A stretch of DNA of 64,000 nucleotides from the NCBI RefSeq assembly GCF_003340345.1, contig NZ_PPTQ01000003.1:1-64000 (forward strand), in the 5' to 3' direction. Below, one piece after another: positions 24,229 through 31,974 of the stretch; position 1 is the first letter of the stretch; every line of letters starts with the position of its first letter. Under the pieces are notes generated by a model, which was not told where the DNA came from, made no database searches, and was given only the letters and a program-made list of their open reading frames with translations. Position numbers and translations under genes: made by a program. The DNA is from Paraeggerthella hongkongensis (GTDB lineage Bacteria > Actinomycetota > Coriobacteriia > Coriobacteriales > Eggerthellaceae).

Positions 24229-26943
24229 ATGACAAGTACGTTGCAACCGGTTCGCCGGGTATGCGCGGCTGCGTTGGCGCTTATGATAGCGCTGACGGGG
24301 TTGAGCATTACGCCGAGCGTGGCTCGAGCGGAGGGCGTCGCGCCGCCGCTCGATGCAGGGTCAAGCTATACGGTTTCGGTTGACGTCCATGACGCCGGCA
24401 ATCCTTCCGAGCCGTCGATGTCTGCCGGCATGTTGGCTAAAAACGCCGAGATCGACGTGGACGGTTCGGGTCGGGCGCGCATCACGCTGCACTTCGTGCC
24501 CGCCCAGATCATGGGCCTTGATGTGCATGCGAGCGACCTTGGCGTGTATGAAGAGGGTTCCCAGAGCAACTTCATCGAAGGGGTTTCGTTCAAGTTGGGC
24601 GAAGACAACTCCGCTATCTGCCAGTTCGTCTTGCCGTATGTGCCCAATGACGGCTTGTATCGCGTTGAGATGCGCTCTGACATCATGAACAGAGACGCGC
24701 TGTTGTATGTGAAATGGCCCACGTTGAAGAAGACGGGCGGCTTGGGCGATACGCTGGCCGGTTTGGTGGAAAGCGCCAAAAAGTACTCCGCGAACGACTA
24801 CACCGAGGATTCTTTCGGTAAGTTGAAGGCCGCGATTGCGGATGCGGATGCGGTTCTTGCCAATCCTGATTCGACGCCCGAACAGTTCCAGGCGTCGATC
24901 GACGCCGTCAACAACGCTGTTCAGGGGCTGAACGCTGCGGCGAAAAGCCCCTTTGAAGCGGGTCGTACCTACTATGTCGACGTGACCGATCAGGACCCCA
25001 CGGGAAGTCGAGCGCTTGACCTTGAAGCCCGGTTCGACGTTGACGAAGCCGGCACCATCAAGGCGACGCTGCGTTTCAACCCGTACTCTGATTTTCTAGG
25101 AGCCTATCAGGTGTCGGCGGCAACGCTTCTCGATCGCGAAGGGGAGGCCGCTGCGAACAATGCGATCGAGCAGCATGACGACGGCGGGGCAACCTGGACG
25201 TTCGATCTGCCTTACTTCGCAAGCACCGGTCTGTACAAGGCGAAGGTGACGGCAACTTCGGCCAGTCCCGACAAAATACATACCCTGGCATTCGACTGGA
25301 GCACGATTCGCACCACGGCAGACTTCCGCAAGCTTGCCGCGGCCATAGAGAAGGCCTCCGGTCTTGCCGCGCCGGCCTACACGGCGTCGAGCTTCGCCGT
25401 GCTTTCCGAGGCGCTTGCTCGAGCCAAGGACGTGGCTGCCGACACCTCTCACGCGCAGACGACGGTCAACGACGCGCTCGCGGCGTTGACCGAGGCGATG
25501 GATAAGCTTTCCATTGCGGAGAATGCGGGTAGCGGCAATACGGTTAACCTGGGTATTTCCGGATTCAACGCCCCGTTTTCGGACGAGAGCGCTCCGGGCA
25601 AGCCCTGGGCTGGCAGCCGTGTATACTTCGGCAAGGACGACCAAGGGAAGCCGATTTCCTGGAGGGTTCTGCAGACTTCCAAGGATGGGGTCCTGCTCAA
25701 TTCGGAGCACACCGTTACCGGTCAGGCATGGAACACCGATATGTCCATTCCTGCCAGCGAGTTGTTCTGGAATACCGCCACGCTGCGTACGTACCTGAAC
25801 GACGAGTGGTTCAACAAGACGTTCGACGCACTGTCCAAGGAAGCGGTGAAGACCACGGAAGTGAAGTCGTTGTCTTTGGCGGACGCATCGAAAGAGGTGG
25901 CGCCTGCCACGCAGGACAAGGTTTTCGCGCTTTCGATACAGGATTACCGGAACAAGGCTTACGGGTTCGTTTCCAATGAATCGCGTGCGGCGAAGGAGAT
26001 ATCGCTTTTGACTCGCACGACCGACGAAAGCATGTCGTTCATGACGATGGTCTTGATTGTTCTGCCAGACGGAGACCTTGAAAGCGGCTTCAACACTATG
26101 ATGCCCTATACCCCCAATCTGGGAGTTCAGCCCGGTATCACGCTTGATCCGAGCAAGGTTTTGTTGACTACGCCGGCGTCTGCGGCGGCTCCTTCGGGCA
26201 TTCAGAAGCCTTTGGCCACCGAAGATAACGCTTGGAAACTCACGCTGATCAACGATGATTGGAAGTTCGATGCGAGCAGCCCTCGCGTTGACGGCGAAAA
26301 GATCTCCGTAGAGTATGCGGCCAACGCCTCCCCTTCTGGTCGAATGTCGCGAAGCGCCGTCCTCGATCAGGATGATCGCGTAGTGTCCGCCCTTGTGGTG
26401 CGCGGTGGCGATTGGAGGACCGGTACCCCTGTCGGCTACGGCACCGTGGGCAAGGTTTCGGGCGAGAGCGGTTCGGTTTCATTTGAGCTGCCCGCCGATT
26501 TCAATAAAGAAACCGACAAGCTTTACCTGTTCGCAGAGCGAATTGGCGAAGGTGCCGAGAGCAATATCGCAACGATGCCCGTAGAAGTGAGCGTTCCCGA
26601 TGCCGAGGAGCCTCCGGCTCCGGAGCCGAACGACCCCAGCACTCCGGGCGGGGACGCCCCGGGAAATTCCAACGCGTCTGACAAGCCTGTTCCATCGAAT
26701 CCTGGAAATGCCGGGACGTCCGGGTCCTCGCCTGCGCCGTCTGGCGGCCAGGGCCAGGCCGCCGGGTCGACTGATGCGGCGAAGGTCGTTGCTGCAAAAA
26801 CGGACAGCCGTGCAGCGGCGCAAGCTATTCCCAAGACGGGAGACGCTGTTTTCCCCGCTGCAGCATTTGCTGGCATTGCCGGTGCGGCGGCAGCGTTGTC
26901 GCTGATTGCGGTGCGCGCCTATCGTCGTAAGTTGGAGGGTTAG
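24229..26943 (+). CDS. Large cell-wall-anchored NEAT-domain protein with DUF6273-like domain (IPKTG)
   Basis: A 904-residue surface protein. Order: signal peptide (1-34), NEAT domain 1 (about 40-165), FIVAR-like three-helix bundle (about 175-238), NEAT domain 2 (about 243-365), a second FIVAR-like bundle (about 370-435), a DUF6273-like domain (about 445-620; VYFGKDDQGKPISWRVLQ, LLNSEHT), an Ig-like/unknown region, a Pro-rich spacer and a C-terminal anchor: IPKTG at 867-871, hydrophobic helix, basic tail. The anchor has Ile instead of Leu in the sortase motif. The ATG at 24229 follows AAAGGAG by 8 nt; the frame extends 21 codons upstream without a site. Likely heme/hemoglobin capture at the surface. 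Confidence 0.87.
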   Translation: MTSTLQPVRRVCAAALALMIALTGLSITPSVARAEGVAPPLDAGSSYTVSVDVHDAGNPSEPSMSAGMLAKNAEIDVDGSGRARITLHFVPAQIMGLDVHASDLGVYEEGSQSNFIEGVSFKLGEDNSAICQFVLPYVPNDGLYRVEMRSDIMNRDALLYVKWPTLKKTGGLGDTLAGLVESAKKYSANDYTEDSFGKLKAAIADADAVLANPDSTPEQFQASIDAVNNAVQGLNAAAKSPFEAGRTYYVDVTDQDPTGSRALDLEARFDVDEAGTIKATLRFNPYSDFLGAYQVSAATLLDREGEAAANNAIEQHDDGGATWTFDLPYFASTGLYKAKVTATSASPDKIHTLAFDWSTIRTTADFRKLAAAIEKASGLAAPAYTASSFAVLSEALARAKDVAADTSHAQTTVNDALAALTEAMDKLSIAENAGSGNTVNLGISGFNAPFSDESAPGKPWAGSRVYFGKDDQGKPISWRVLQTSKDGVLLNSEHTVTGQAWNTDMSIPASELFWNTATLRTYLNDEWFNKTFDALSKEAVKTTEVKSLSLADASKEVAPATQDKVFALSIQDYRNKAYGFVSNESRAAKEISLLTRTTDESMSFMTMVLIVLPDGDLESGFNTMMPYTPNLGVQPGITLDPSKVLLTTPASAAAPSGIQKPLATEDNAWKLTLINDDWKFDASSPRVDGEKISVEYAANASPSGRMSRSAVLDQDDRVVSALVVRGGDWRTGTPVGYGTVGKVSGESGSVSFELPADFNKETDKLYLFAERIGEGAESNIATMPVEVSVPDAEEPPAPEPNDPSTPGGDAPGNSNASDKPVPSNPGNAGTSGSSPAPSGGQGQAAGSTDAAKVVAAKTDSRAAAQAIPKTGDAVFPAAAFAGIAGAAAALSLIAVRAYRRKLEG

Positions 26944-26982
26944 CAGCTGAAGCGTGCGATGTGCGTTTTTCCGTGATACGTG

Positions 26983-27020
26983 CGGGCCTCGCCTGGCTTG
27001 AAAACCGAAGGCGAGGCCCG
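26983..27020. terminator. Convergent hairpin after the heme operon
   Basis: An 11-bp GC stem (CGGGCCTCGCC with GGCGAGGCCCG) with a 16-nt loop lies 40 bp after the heme operon and 74 bp from the end of the converging NUDIX gene. T runs are weak on both sides. Confidence 0.5.
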
Positions 27021-27094
27021 TGCTGGTTTGCTTGCGGCGTGCGAAGGCGCGAAGTCGCGTGGGCCGCTGGTGTGGGGCGTCTTTGCGCTGGCGG

Positions 27095-27709
27095 CTACCG
27101 TCTGTGCGCGAAGGCTTCCAGCACCAACTGGACGCGGGTGCCCAACGGGGTGGTGTTTTCTGCAAGGAATCGCGGGACGTCGGCGATGTCGAGCAGGAAC
27201 GGCTCGATGAGCTCGGCGGGTTCCGGTTGCGCGTCCGCCGCTTTCTCGACCTGGGCGAACACAACGTGCACGGTCTCGTCGGTTAGCCCCGTGGACGAGA
27301 AGCCGGCTTGCGGCAGCGGGTCGATTGCTTGAGCGCCTAGGTTGGTTCGCAGCGCGTACCCTGTTTCTTCGCGAAGCTCTCGATCGACGCATTCCGCCAG
27401 GCTTTCTCCCGGCTCCATGAGGCCGGCCGGAAACGCGATGCACCAACTGTTCAGCGGATAGCGAAATTCCCTGATCAGGAGCAGTTTTCCGTCGGGGGTT
27501 TGAGGCACGATGGATACGGCGTCGGGAGGAGTTGGGTTCCCGGCGGCATTTGCTTCGAGTGCGCGACGGTAGGCGTCTTCTCCTTTTCTGGATGCGCTTT
27601 CGTATTCGTACAGCGATCCGTCCGGCATGGTGTAGGTGAGCACGTACTTCTTGATCCATCCGTCTGCTACCTGTCGGATGTCTTTGAGGCGGGGCGCGGT
27701 TGCGGTCAC
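27095..27709 (-). CDS. NUDIX hydrolase (ADP-ribose pyrophosphatase-like)
   Basis: A 204-residue NUDIX protein. The box is GLMEPGESLAECVDRELREETGY split over G-x5-E-x7-R-E-x2-E-E at about residues 95-120, preceded by REFRYP, which is typical of ADP-sugar pyrophosphatases (NudF/YqkG type). It hydrolyses a nucleoside diphosphate linked to another moiety, probably ADP-ribose. The start is GTG at 27709 with AAGGAG 5 nt upstream. Monocistronic on the minus strand. Confidence 0.9.
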   Translation of the reverse strand: MTATAPRLKDIRQVADGWIKKYVLTYTMPDGSLYEYESASRKGEDAYRRALEANAAGNPTPPDAVSIVPQTPDGKLLLIREFRYPLNSWCIAFPAGLMEPGESLAECVDRELREETGYALRTNLGAQAIDPLPQAGFSSTGLTDETVHVVFAQVEKAADAQPEPAELIEPFLLDIADVPRFLAENTTPLGTRVQLVLEAFAHRR

Positions 27710-27750
27710 GGGGTCTCCTTAGGCGATTGTTGCATTTTGTATAGTGTAGC

Positions 27751-27797
27751 AATGAGGCGAGAGGGCGGAGTCATCGACTCCGCCCTCTCGCCTCATT
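27751..27797. repeat. Perfect 47-bp palindrome
   Basis: Two perfect 22-nt arms (27751-27772 with 27776-27797) around a 3-nt loop. It lies between the end of hsp20 and the NUDIX promoter, all on the minus strand. No T run follows on either strand, so it is not a canonical terminator. Confidence 0.75.
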
Positions 27798-27801
27798 CGT
27801 A

Positions 27802-27840
27802 GAGCAGGGCAGCTTTGGGGCCGCCCTGCTCGTTTCTTTT
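27802..27840. terminator. Hairpin near the hsp20 3' end
   Basis: A 9-bp stem (GAGCAGGGC with GCCCTGCTC, 27802-27810 and 27823-27831). The T-rich tail GTTTCTTTT follows on the plus strand, although the gene that ends nearby (hsp20) is on the minus strand. It may end read-through from the heme operon or, together with the 47-bp palindrome, end hsp20. Confidence 0.5.
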
Positions 27841-27877
27841 GCTGCCGTCCGCGTTTTCAGTGCGGTCCGATGCTGTG

Positions 27878-28342
27878 CTAGCCTTCGATCGAGATGGTCT
27901 TCTTCTCCTCGATCTTGGGCTGCTCTTGCTTCTTGGGCACGGCGATCTTCAGCACGCCGTCTTCGAATTTAGCCTTGATGTCGTCTTCTTCGATATCGTC
28001 TCCCACGTAGAAGGTGCGGCTGCATTTTCCGCTGAAGCGCTCCTTGCGCACGTACGTGCCCTTTTCATCCTTGTCCTCGGATTCGGATTGCGTTTGCGCG
28101 GTGATGCTAAGGTAGCCGTCCTTGAGCTCTGCCTGCACGTCTTCCTTCTTGAAGCCCGGAAGGTCGATGGTCAGCTGGTATGCCTCGTCGGTTTCCTTGA
28201 TGTCGGTGCGCATGAGGGCGGGCGACATCTTCTGCATTGCCTGCATTGGCGCGGCTGCCGTGTTGAGGAATGCGTCAAAGGGGTCGGTCATCAGCTCGCT
28301 GAGAAGGTTGCGGTTCCTGCGCATGGGTACCATCATTGCCAT
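27878..28342 (-). CDS. Hsp20/alpha-crystallin family small heat-shock protein
   Basis: A 154-residue holdase. The alpha-crystallin domain runs from about residue 42 to 140 (LTIDLPGFKKEDVQAELKDGYLSI, the A-x-x-x-n-G-v-L motif as AKFEDGVLKI) and ends with a short basic tail carrying an I-x-I motif (TISIEG). It binds unfolding proteins without ATP. The ATG at 28342 is preferred because GGAG lies 9 nt upstream; ATGs at 28357-28348 are closer to or ahead of that site. Expression is under a perfect CIRCE element, so HrcA repression is expected. Confidence 0.94.
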   Translation of the reverse strand: MAMMVPMRRNRNLLSELMTDPFDAFLNTAAAPMQAMQKMSPALMRTDIKETDEAYQLTIDLPGFKKEDVQAELKDGYLSITAQTQSESEDKDEKGTYVRKERFSGKCSRTFYVGDDIEEDDIKAKFEDGVLKIAVPKKQEQPKIEEKKTISIEG

Positions 28343-28445
28343 GTTCATCATCTCCATTTCGTGCGGCTTGCGTGCACGTCATGCAGGTACGTCGTCGCAT
28401 GGGCGTGACTCAAGCCTCGGTTGCGTCGTTTGTTTGTACGATTCA

Positions 28446-28487
28446 TTTATAGTACGCGTTTTAGCACTCGTCAAGCGAGAGTGCTAA
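28446..28487 (-). promoter_or_regulatory. hsp20 promoter with CIRCE operator
   Basis: TTAGCACTC-N9-GAGTGCTAA (28461-28487) matches the CIRCE consensus at every position. Read leftward, the promoter is TTGACG (-35, 28469-28474, in the CIRCE spacer), 17 bp, TATAAA (-10, 28446-28451). HrcA bound to CIRCE would cover the -35. The transcript would carry a 5' leader of about 95 nt. Confidence 0.95.
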
Positions 28488-28615
28488 AACGTAACATTCT
28501 CGTTGACCTTAGGGGGTTTGCAGCATGCCTTTGCGGTTTTGACGCTTCGCTGAAGGAGGGGCTTGCTCTTGGCAGATGGCCTATACTGGTGCGCATTCGA
28601 GGAAAGGATGCGCAC

Positions 28616-29146
28616 ATGACGGTAATTGGCCTTATATCCGACACTCACGGGAATCTGTCCGATGATGCGCTGGCGGCTATGGCCGACGTTGACCACATCA
28701 TTCATGCGGGAGACATCGGCAGCCCTGATATCTTGCGTGCTCTGGAGGCGCTTGCCCCCACAACGGCAGTATTGGGGAACAACGATTTCGATGAGTACGG
28801 ATCGCGCGTGGGTCGGTTCGCGCATCCGGTTATCGACGGCGTACGTTTTCTGGTCGCGCATTACCCGCGCGATGTTCGCATAGGGTTCAACGGGTGCGCG
28901 GGGCTTGCTGCGGGCGATCCCATTCCGCAGGTGTGCGTTCACGGGCACACGCACGTTCCGGAATTGCTGACCGGCGCAGACGCTCGTCCCGCGGAGTATT
29001 TTCTGTGTCCGGGAGCTGCATTTCGCCCGCGCGGCGGGTTTCCTCGTTGCACGGGGCGGATGGAGGTTGAGAACGGGCGCGTGTTGCGTGTGCGCATCAT
29101 GTCGTTGAGCGGCGACGTGATCATGAGCGCAGGGGAGCGGGCGTGA
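28616..29146 (+). CDS. YfcE/MJ0936-type metallophosphoesterase
   Basis: A 176-residue calcineurin-like phosphodiesterase with the full metal-binding set: SDTHGN, HAGDIG, GNND, an HYP histidine and the C-terminal GHTH. Such proteins hydrolyse phosphodiesters; the physiological substrate is usually unknown. AAAGGA precedes the ATG. Its stop overlaps the GTG of the nuclease gene by 4 nt (GTGA), so the two are one operon. Confidence 0.93.
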   Translation: MTVIGLISDTHGNLSDDALAAMADVDHIIHAGDIGSPDILRALEALAPTTAVLGNNDFDEYGSRVGRFAHPVIDGVRFLVAHYPRDVRIGFNGCAGLAAGDPIPQVCVHGHTHVPELLTGADARPAEYFLCPGAAFRPRGGFPRCTGRMEVENGRVLRVRIMSLSGDVIMSAGERA

Positions 29147-29913
29147 GCGACGGGCGCTTTCCGCCGGTGAAGGAGCGGGACGTTCGGCGAGCTGCGCGGC
29201 GCATGGCGAAGCGGCTGGGAAAGAGTCCGGCGGGCAGGATCGCAAGCGGTTTGCTGCTGCTTGCGCTGGCGGTTGCCGCATGGGCGGGGCCGCAGCTTGC
29301 TTCGTCGGGAGGGGGTTCGCCTGACGGGTCGGGTGCGCGTCCGACTGCGTCTGCCGGGTTGGAGGCCGCGCATGTAACGGAAGATGCGCGCCGCGCTGCC
29401 GAGCAGGACGCGAAGCGCTCGACCGACGTTCAGCGTGCGAACGCGGATCCTGCTGCGTTCGACCAGGTGACGGTCCGGCACGTTGTGGACGGCGATACGC
29501 TGGCGGTGCTTTTTGCCGATGGCGAGCGTGCGTCGGTGAGGCTTATCGGCATAGACACGCCCGAAAGCGTGGCGCCGCAAAAGGAGCGTAATCGCGAAGA
29601 GGGCGTATGGGCGTCCGACCACATGAAGGGGCTTGTGGGCGAGGGCGACACGTTGTGGCTGCAGTACGATACCAACCAGGTTGACAAGTACGGTCGTCCG
29701 CTTGCCTACGTGTGGCGAACCCTGCCCGCCAGTGCCGCCGAGGCCGACAATCCCGCTGTCATTGCGCAGCACATGTTGAATGCCATTCAGGTGATCGACG
29801 GCTACGGTCAGCCGAAAACTTACCGTCCCGACACGTATCACGACGGCTTGTTCGCCCAGTGGGGGATCGAGGCCGCCGCGGAAGGGCGCGGGGTGACGTA
29901 CTTGTGGGCGTAG
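29143..29913 (+). CDS. Membrane-anchored thermonuclease-like (SNase) protein
   Basis: A 256-residue protein with a basic N-terminal tail, one hydrophobic helix (about 34-52), a low-complexity linker and a staphylococcal-nuclease domain (about 105-256): VVDGDTL, RLIGIDTPE (catalytic Arg and calcium ligand), and YGRPLAYVW. It would face the outside of the cell and cut DNA or RNA, for nutrient use or defence against foreign DNA. GTG start overlapping the previous stop. Confidence 0.9.
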   Translation: MSDGRFPPVKERDVRRAARRMAKRLGKSPAGRIASGLLLLALAVAAWAGPQLASSGGGSPDGSGARPTASAGLEAAHVTEDARRAAEQDAKRSTDVQRANADPAAFDQVTVRHVVDGDTLAVLFADGERASVRLIGIDTPESVAPQKERNREEGVWASDHMKGLVGEGDTLWLQYDTNQVDKYGRPLAYVWRTLPASAAEADNPAVIAQHMLNAIQVIDGYGQPKTYRPDTYHDGLFAQWGIEAAAEGRGVTYLWA

Positions 29914-29972
29914 CGCTGCGAGGTCGCCGACGTCGTTGCACACACGTCGTTGCACGCACACTGCTGCAAGCA

Positions 29973-30030
29973 CATTGTCGCCCGAAACGTACGGTTTTCG
30001 CGGCAAAACCGTACGTTTCGGGCGACAATG
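29973..30030. repeat. Perfect 58-bp palindrome between convergent genes
   Basis: Two perfect 26-nt arms (29973-29998 with 30005-30030) around a 6-nt loop, between the nuclease and carbonic anhydrase genes that converge here. A 12-mer direct repeat ACGTCGTTGCAC precedes it (29930-29941, 29944-29955). No T run on either side. It could serve as a bidirectional terminator or be a dispersed palindromic unit. Confidence 0.8.
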
Positions 30031-30058
30031 CGTTCTTCGTTGCGCGCGGGGCTTGGCC

Positions 30059-30634
30059 TTAGCAGATGATGGCGAGCTCCCCGGTTTCCGAGTCCATCAC
30101 GCAGCCCGTGACGCGCACGTGCGGCGGCATGACGGGATGCGCGCGCACCATGTCGACGCTCTTCCGTACGGCCTCCTCGGTATCTCCGAAGCCGGCGAGC
30201 CAGTGGTCGAAGTCGATACCGCAATGACGTGCGAAATCAATGCGCTCAGAGGACACGCCGAGCCGTTTCATGTTCTCTACCATGCTCGCGCCGCTCATGT
30301 GTTGCGCTCCGCAGTTCGTGTGCGCAACCACCATGACGTCTTCCACGCCCAACTCGCATACGGCTATCAAGAGCGATCGCATCACGCTGCCGAACGGGTG
30401 GGAAACTTCGCCTCCTGCTACTTTGATGATCTTCGCGTCGCCGTTTTTCAGGCCGAGCGCAGCGGCCAGCAGCTCGGTCAGGCGCGTATCCATGCACGAG
30501 ACGATCGCGAGCTTTTTGTCAGGGTATTTGTCGGTGACGTAGCGCTCGAATTCGCGCTGCTCGACGAACGAGCGGTTGTGAGCGAGGATGTCCTCGACGG
30601 TGGAGGATGCGGTAATGCATTGACGTTGGTTCAT
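30059..30634 (-). CDS. Beta-class carbonic anhydrase
   Basis: A 191-residue enzyme with zinc ligands Cys47 (SCMDTR), His105 and Cys108 (VVAHTNCG) and the Asp49-Arg51 dyad of beta-carbonic anhydrases. It interconverts CO2 and bicarbonate, useful for carboxylations and pH control. GAGAGGG precedes the ATG at 30634; the frame stays open far upstream but without a start signal. Monocistronic, converging on the nuclease gene. Confidence 0.94.
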   Translation of the reverse strand: MNQRQCITASSTVEDILAHNRSFVEQREFERYVTDKYPDKKLAIVSCMDTRLTELLAAALGLKNGDAKIIKVAGGEVSHPFGSVMRSLLIAVCELGVEDVMVVAHTNCGAQHMSGASMVENMKRLGVSSERIDFARHCGIDFDHWLAGFGDTEEAVRKSVDMVRAHPVMPPHVRVTGCVMDSETGELAIIC

Positions 30635-30736
30635 GGTGCCCTCTCTTGTTTGAAGGGTAGTATGATAGCGCAACGACGGGCGTTTGCCGGGCTTTCGCGT
30701 TGTCCGTGTTGTTGGTCGAACGGCATGAAACAATGC

Positions 30737-30766
30737 GAAACGACCGCCCGATGGGGCGGCCGTTTC
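30737..30766 (-). terminator. Rubrerythrin terminator
   Basis: A 13-bp stem with one wobble position (30737-30749 with 30754-30766), 4-nt loop, 22 bp past the rubrerythrin stop; the T tract on the minus strand is short (TTGTTT). Confidence 0.65.
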
Positions 30767-30788
30767 TTGCGCAGGTGAAAAAGTTAGC

Positions 30789-31391
30789 TTAGAACGCCTT
30801 GAAGGAAGCCTTCGGGCAGAAGCAGATGGGGCACTTCTCAAAATCCTCGCCCTTGTGGATATAACCGCAGATGGGGCACAGATAGAAAGCGTCGTCGTCG
30901 GCAGCGTCGAGGTCGTTGTATGCGGCCAGGTAACGCTCGGCATGCACGGACTCAGCCAGCTTGGCGCGCGTGAACACCTGCACGGCCTTGGCGTTGCCCT
31001 CTTCCTGAGCCTTCTTGATGAATGCCGGATACATGTCGGAGGTCTCGAAGATCTCGCCCTGCGCGCCGGAGATCAGGTTCAGGTCGGTCTGAGCGCCGGA
31101 GCAATCAGGAGCTGCGGGCTTCTCGTAGCCGGGCTCCATGTCGGCGACCAGGGCGTACTCCAGGCCGATGTGGATTTGCTCGGCGGCTGCGGTTGCCTCG
31201 AACAGACGCGCGATCTGGTCGTACCCCTGTTCCTTGGCAGCCTTGGCGAAAGCGGTGTATTTCGCGGAAGCGCCGGTCTCGCCGCCGATGGCAGCCTTCA
31301 GGTTGTCGAGGGTGGAGCCAACTTCGCACGTGCCGAAGCCGTTCATGTTCGTGGAATTCTCAGCGGTGGGGATTTGCGCGCGCACTTTCAT
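30789..31391 (-). CDS. rbr: Rubrerythrin
   Basis: A 200-residue non-heme iron peroxidase: an N-terminal four-helix ferritin-like domain with paired E-x-x-H motifs (AAAEQIHIG, LAESVHAERY) forming the di-iron site, and a C-terminal rubredoxin domain whose iron ligands are Cys172, Cys175, Cys187 and Cys190. It reduces hydrogen peroxide in anaerobes. AAGGAG lies 9 nt before the ATG. The promoter contains a perfect 9-bp-arm palindrome (31431-31453), suggesting control by a peroxide or metal sensor. Confidence 0.96.
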   Translation of the reverse strand: MKVRAQIPTAENSTNMNGFGTCEVGSTLDNLKAAIGGETGASAKYTAFAKAAKEQGYDQIARLFEATAAAEQIHIGLEYALVADMEPGYEKPAAPDCSGAQTDLNLISGAQGEIFETSDMYPAFIKKAQEEGNAKAVQVFTRAKLAESVHAERYLAAYNDLDAADDDAFYLCPICGYIHKGEDFEKCPICFCPKASFKAF

Positions 31392-31430
31392 GGATGCATG
31401 CTCCTTCTCGTCTTAGTTCGTCTTCTCATC

Positions 31431-31453
31431 TTAATGAGAACAAATCTCATTAA
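31431..31453. promoter_or_regulatory. Palindromic operator upstream of rubrerythrin
   Basis: TTAATGAGA-N5-TCTCATTAA, a perfect 23-bp dyad 40 bp upstream of the start codon. The size and AT-rich ends recall Fur/PerR-type boxes, and PerR is the classic regulator of rubrerythrin, but the sequence does not match the PerR consensus exactly. Confidence 0.75.
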
Positions 31454-31542
31454 CTGAAATACTACCCTGAACGCCAGGTGCATGCAAGAGGGTAATCGAA
31501 ACGGATGACAAGGCTTCGCACAAAGTTCATACGGCTCTAATA

Positions 31543-31598
31543 TTGCGAACAGATGTACCCTTATGGTATACTATTGCCAAGAACCAAGCGCTTGGCAA
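31543..31598 (+). promoter_or_regulatory. Toxin-antitoxin promoter and operator
   Basis: TTGCGA (31543-31548), 18 bp, TATACT (31567-31572) form a good promoter. Directly after the -10 comes a dyad TTGCCAAG-N9-CTTGGCAA (31574-31598), which contains a second palindrome CCAAGCGCTTGG. Antitoxins of this kind repress their own operon, so this is the expected autoregulatory site. Confidence 0.82.
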
Positions 31599-31608
31599 GG
31601 AGAAGGAT

Positions 31609-31974
31609 ATGAACGTTGCGGTTTTGGAGAAGCCTCAAGCTATCAAAATATCGAGCAAGCGGCAGATCACCATCCCGGCGAAAATATACGAAAAGGCTGG
31701 CTTTGGGGATTACGCCTTGTGCACTTGGACCGACAAAGGGATGTTCCTTCAGCCGCTTGAGGTGGAAGACGAAGACGTGACGGTTGATATCCTGCGCCAT
31801 TTGATCTCGGAAGGCTACGAGGGTGAGGAGCTGATCGAGCAATACTGCTCTTTGAAAAAGAAAGTGGTCTCGGTGAGGGAAAGGGTTGAGGAGGCTGAGC
31901 GCGATATCGAGGAGGGGCGCTATATGACGTACGAAGATATGCGCGCTGGGATTCGGAATGAATACGGATTTTAG
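31609..31974 (+). CDS. AbrB/MazE-type antitoxin
   Basis: A 121-residue protein with an N-terminal swapped-hairpin AbrB-like DNA-binding segment (IKISSKRQITIPAKIYEKAGFG, split around residues 13-35) and an acidic helical C terminus that would wrap the toxin. It starts after AAGGAGAAGG and overlaps the toxin gene by 17 nt, the usual order of a type II toxin-antitoxin pair. It should neutralise the ParE/RelE-type partner and repress the operon through the dyad at 31574-31598. Confidence 0.85.
   Translation: MNVAVLEKPQAIKISSKRQITIPAKIYEKAGFGDYALCTWTDKGMFLQPLEVEDEDVTVDILRHLISEGYEGEELIEQYCSLKKKVVSVRERVEEAERDIEEGRYMTYEDMRAGIRNEYGF

Noticed and set aside
29973-30030. CRISPR-type repeat
   Set aside because: A single palindrome without spaced copies; the only nearby repeat is a 12-mer pair 14 bp apart.
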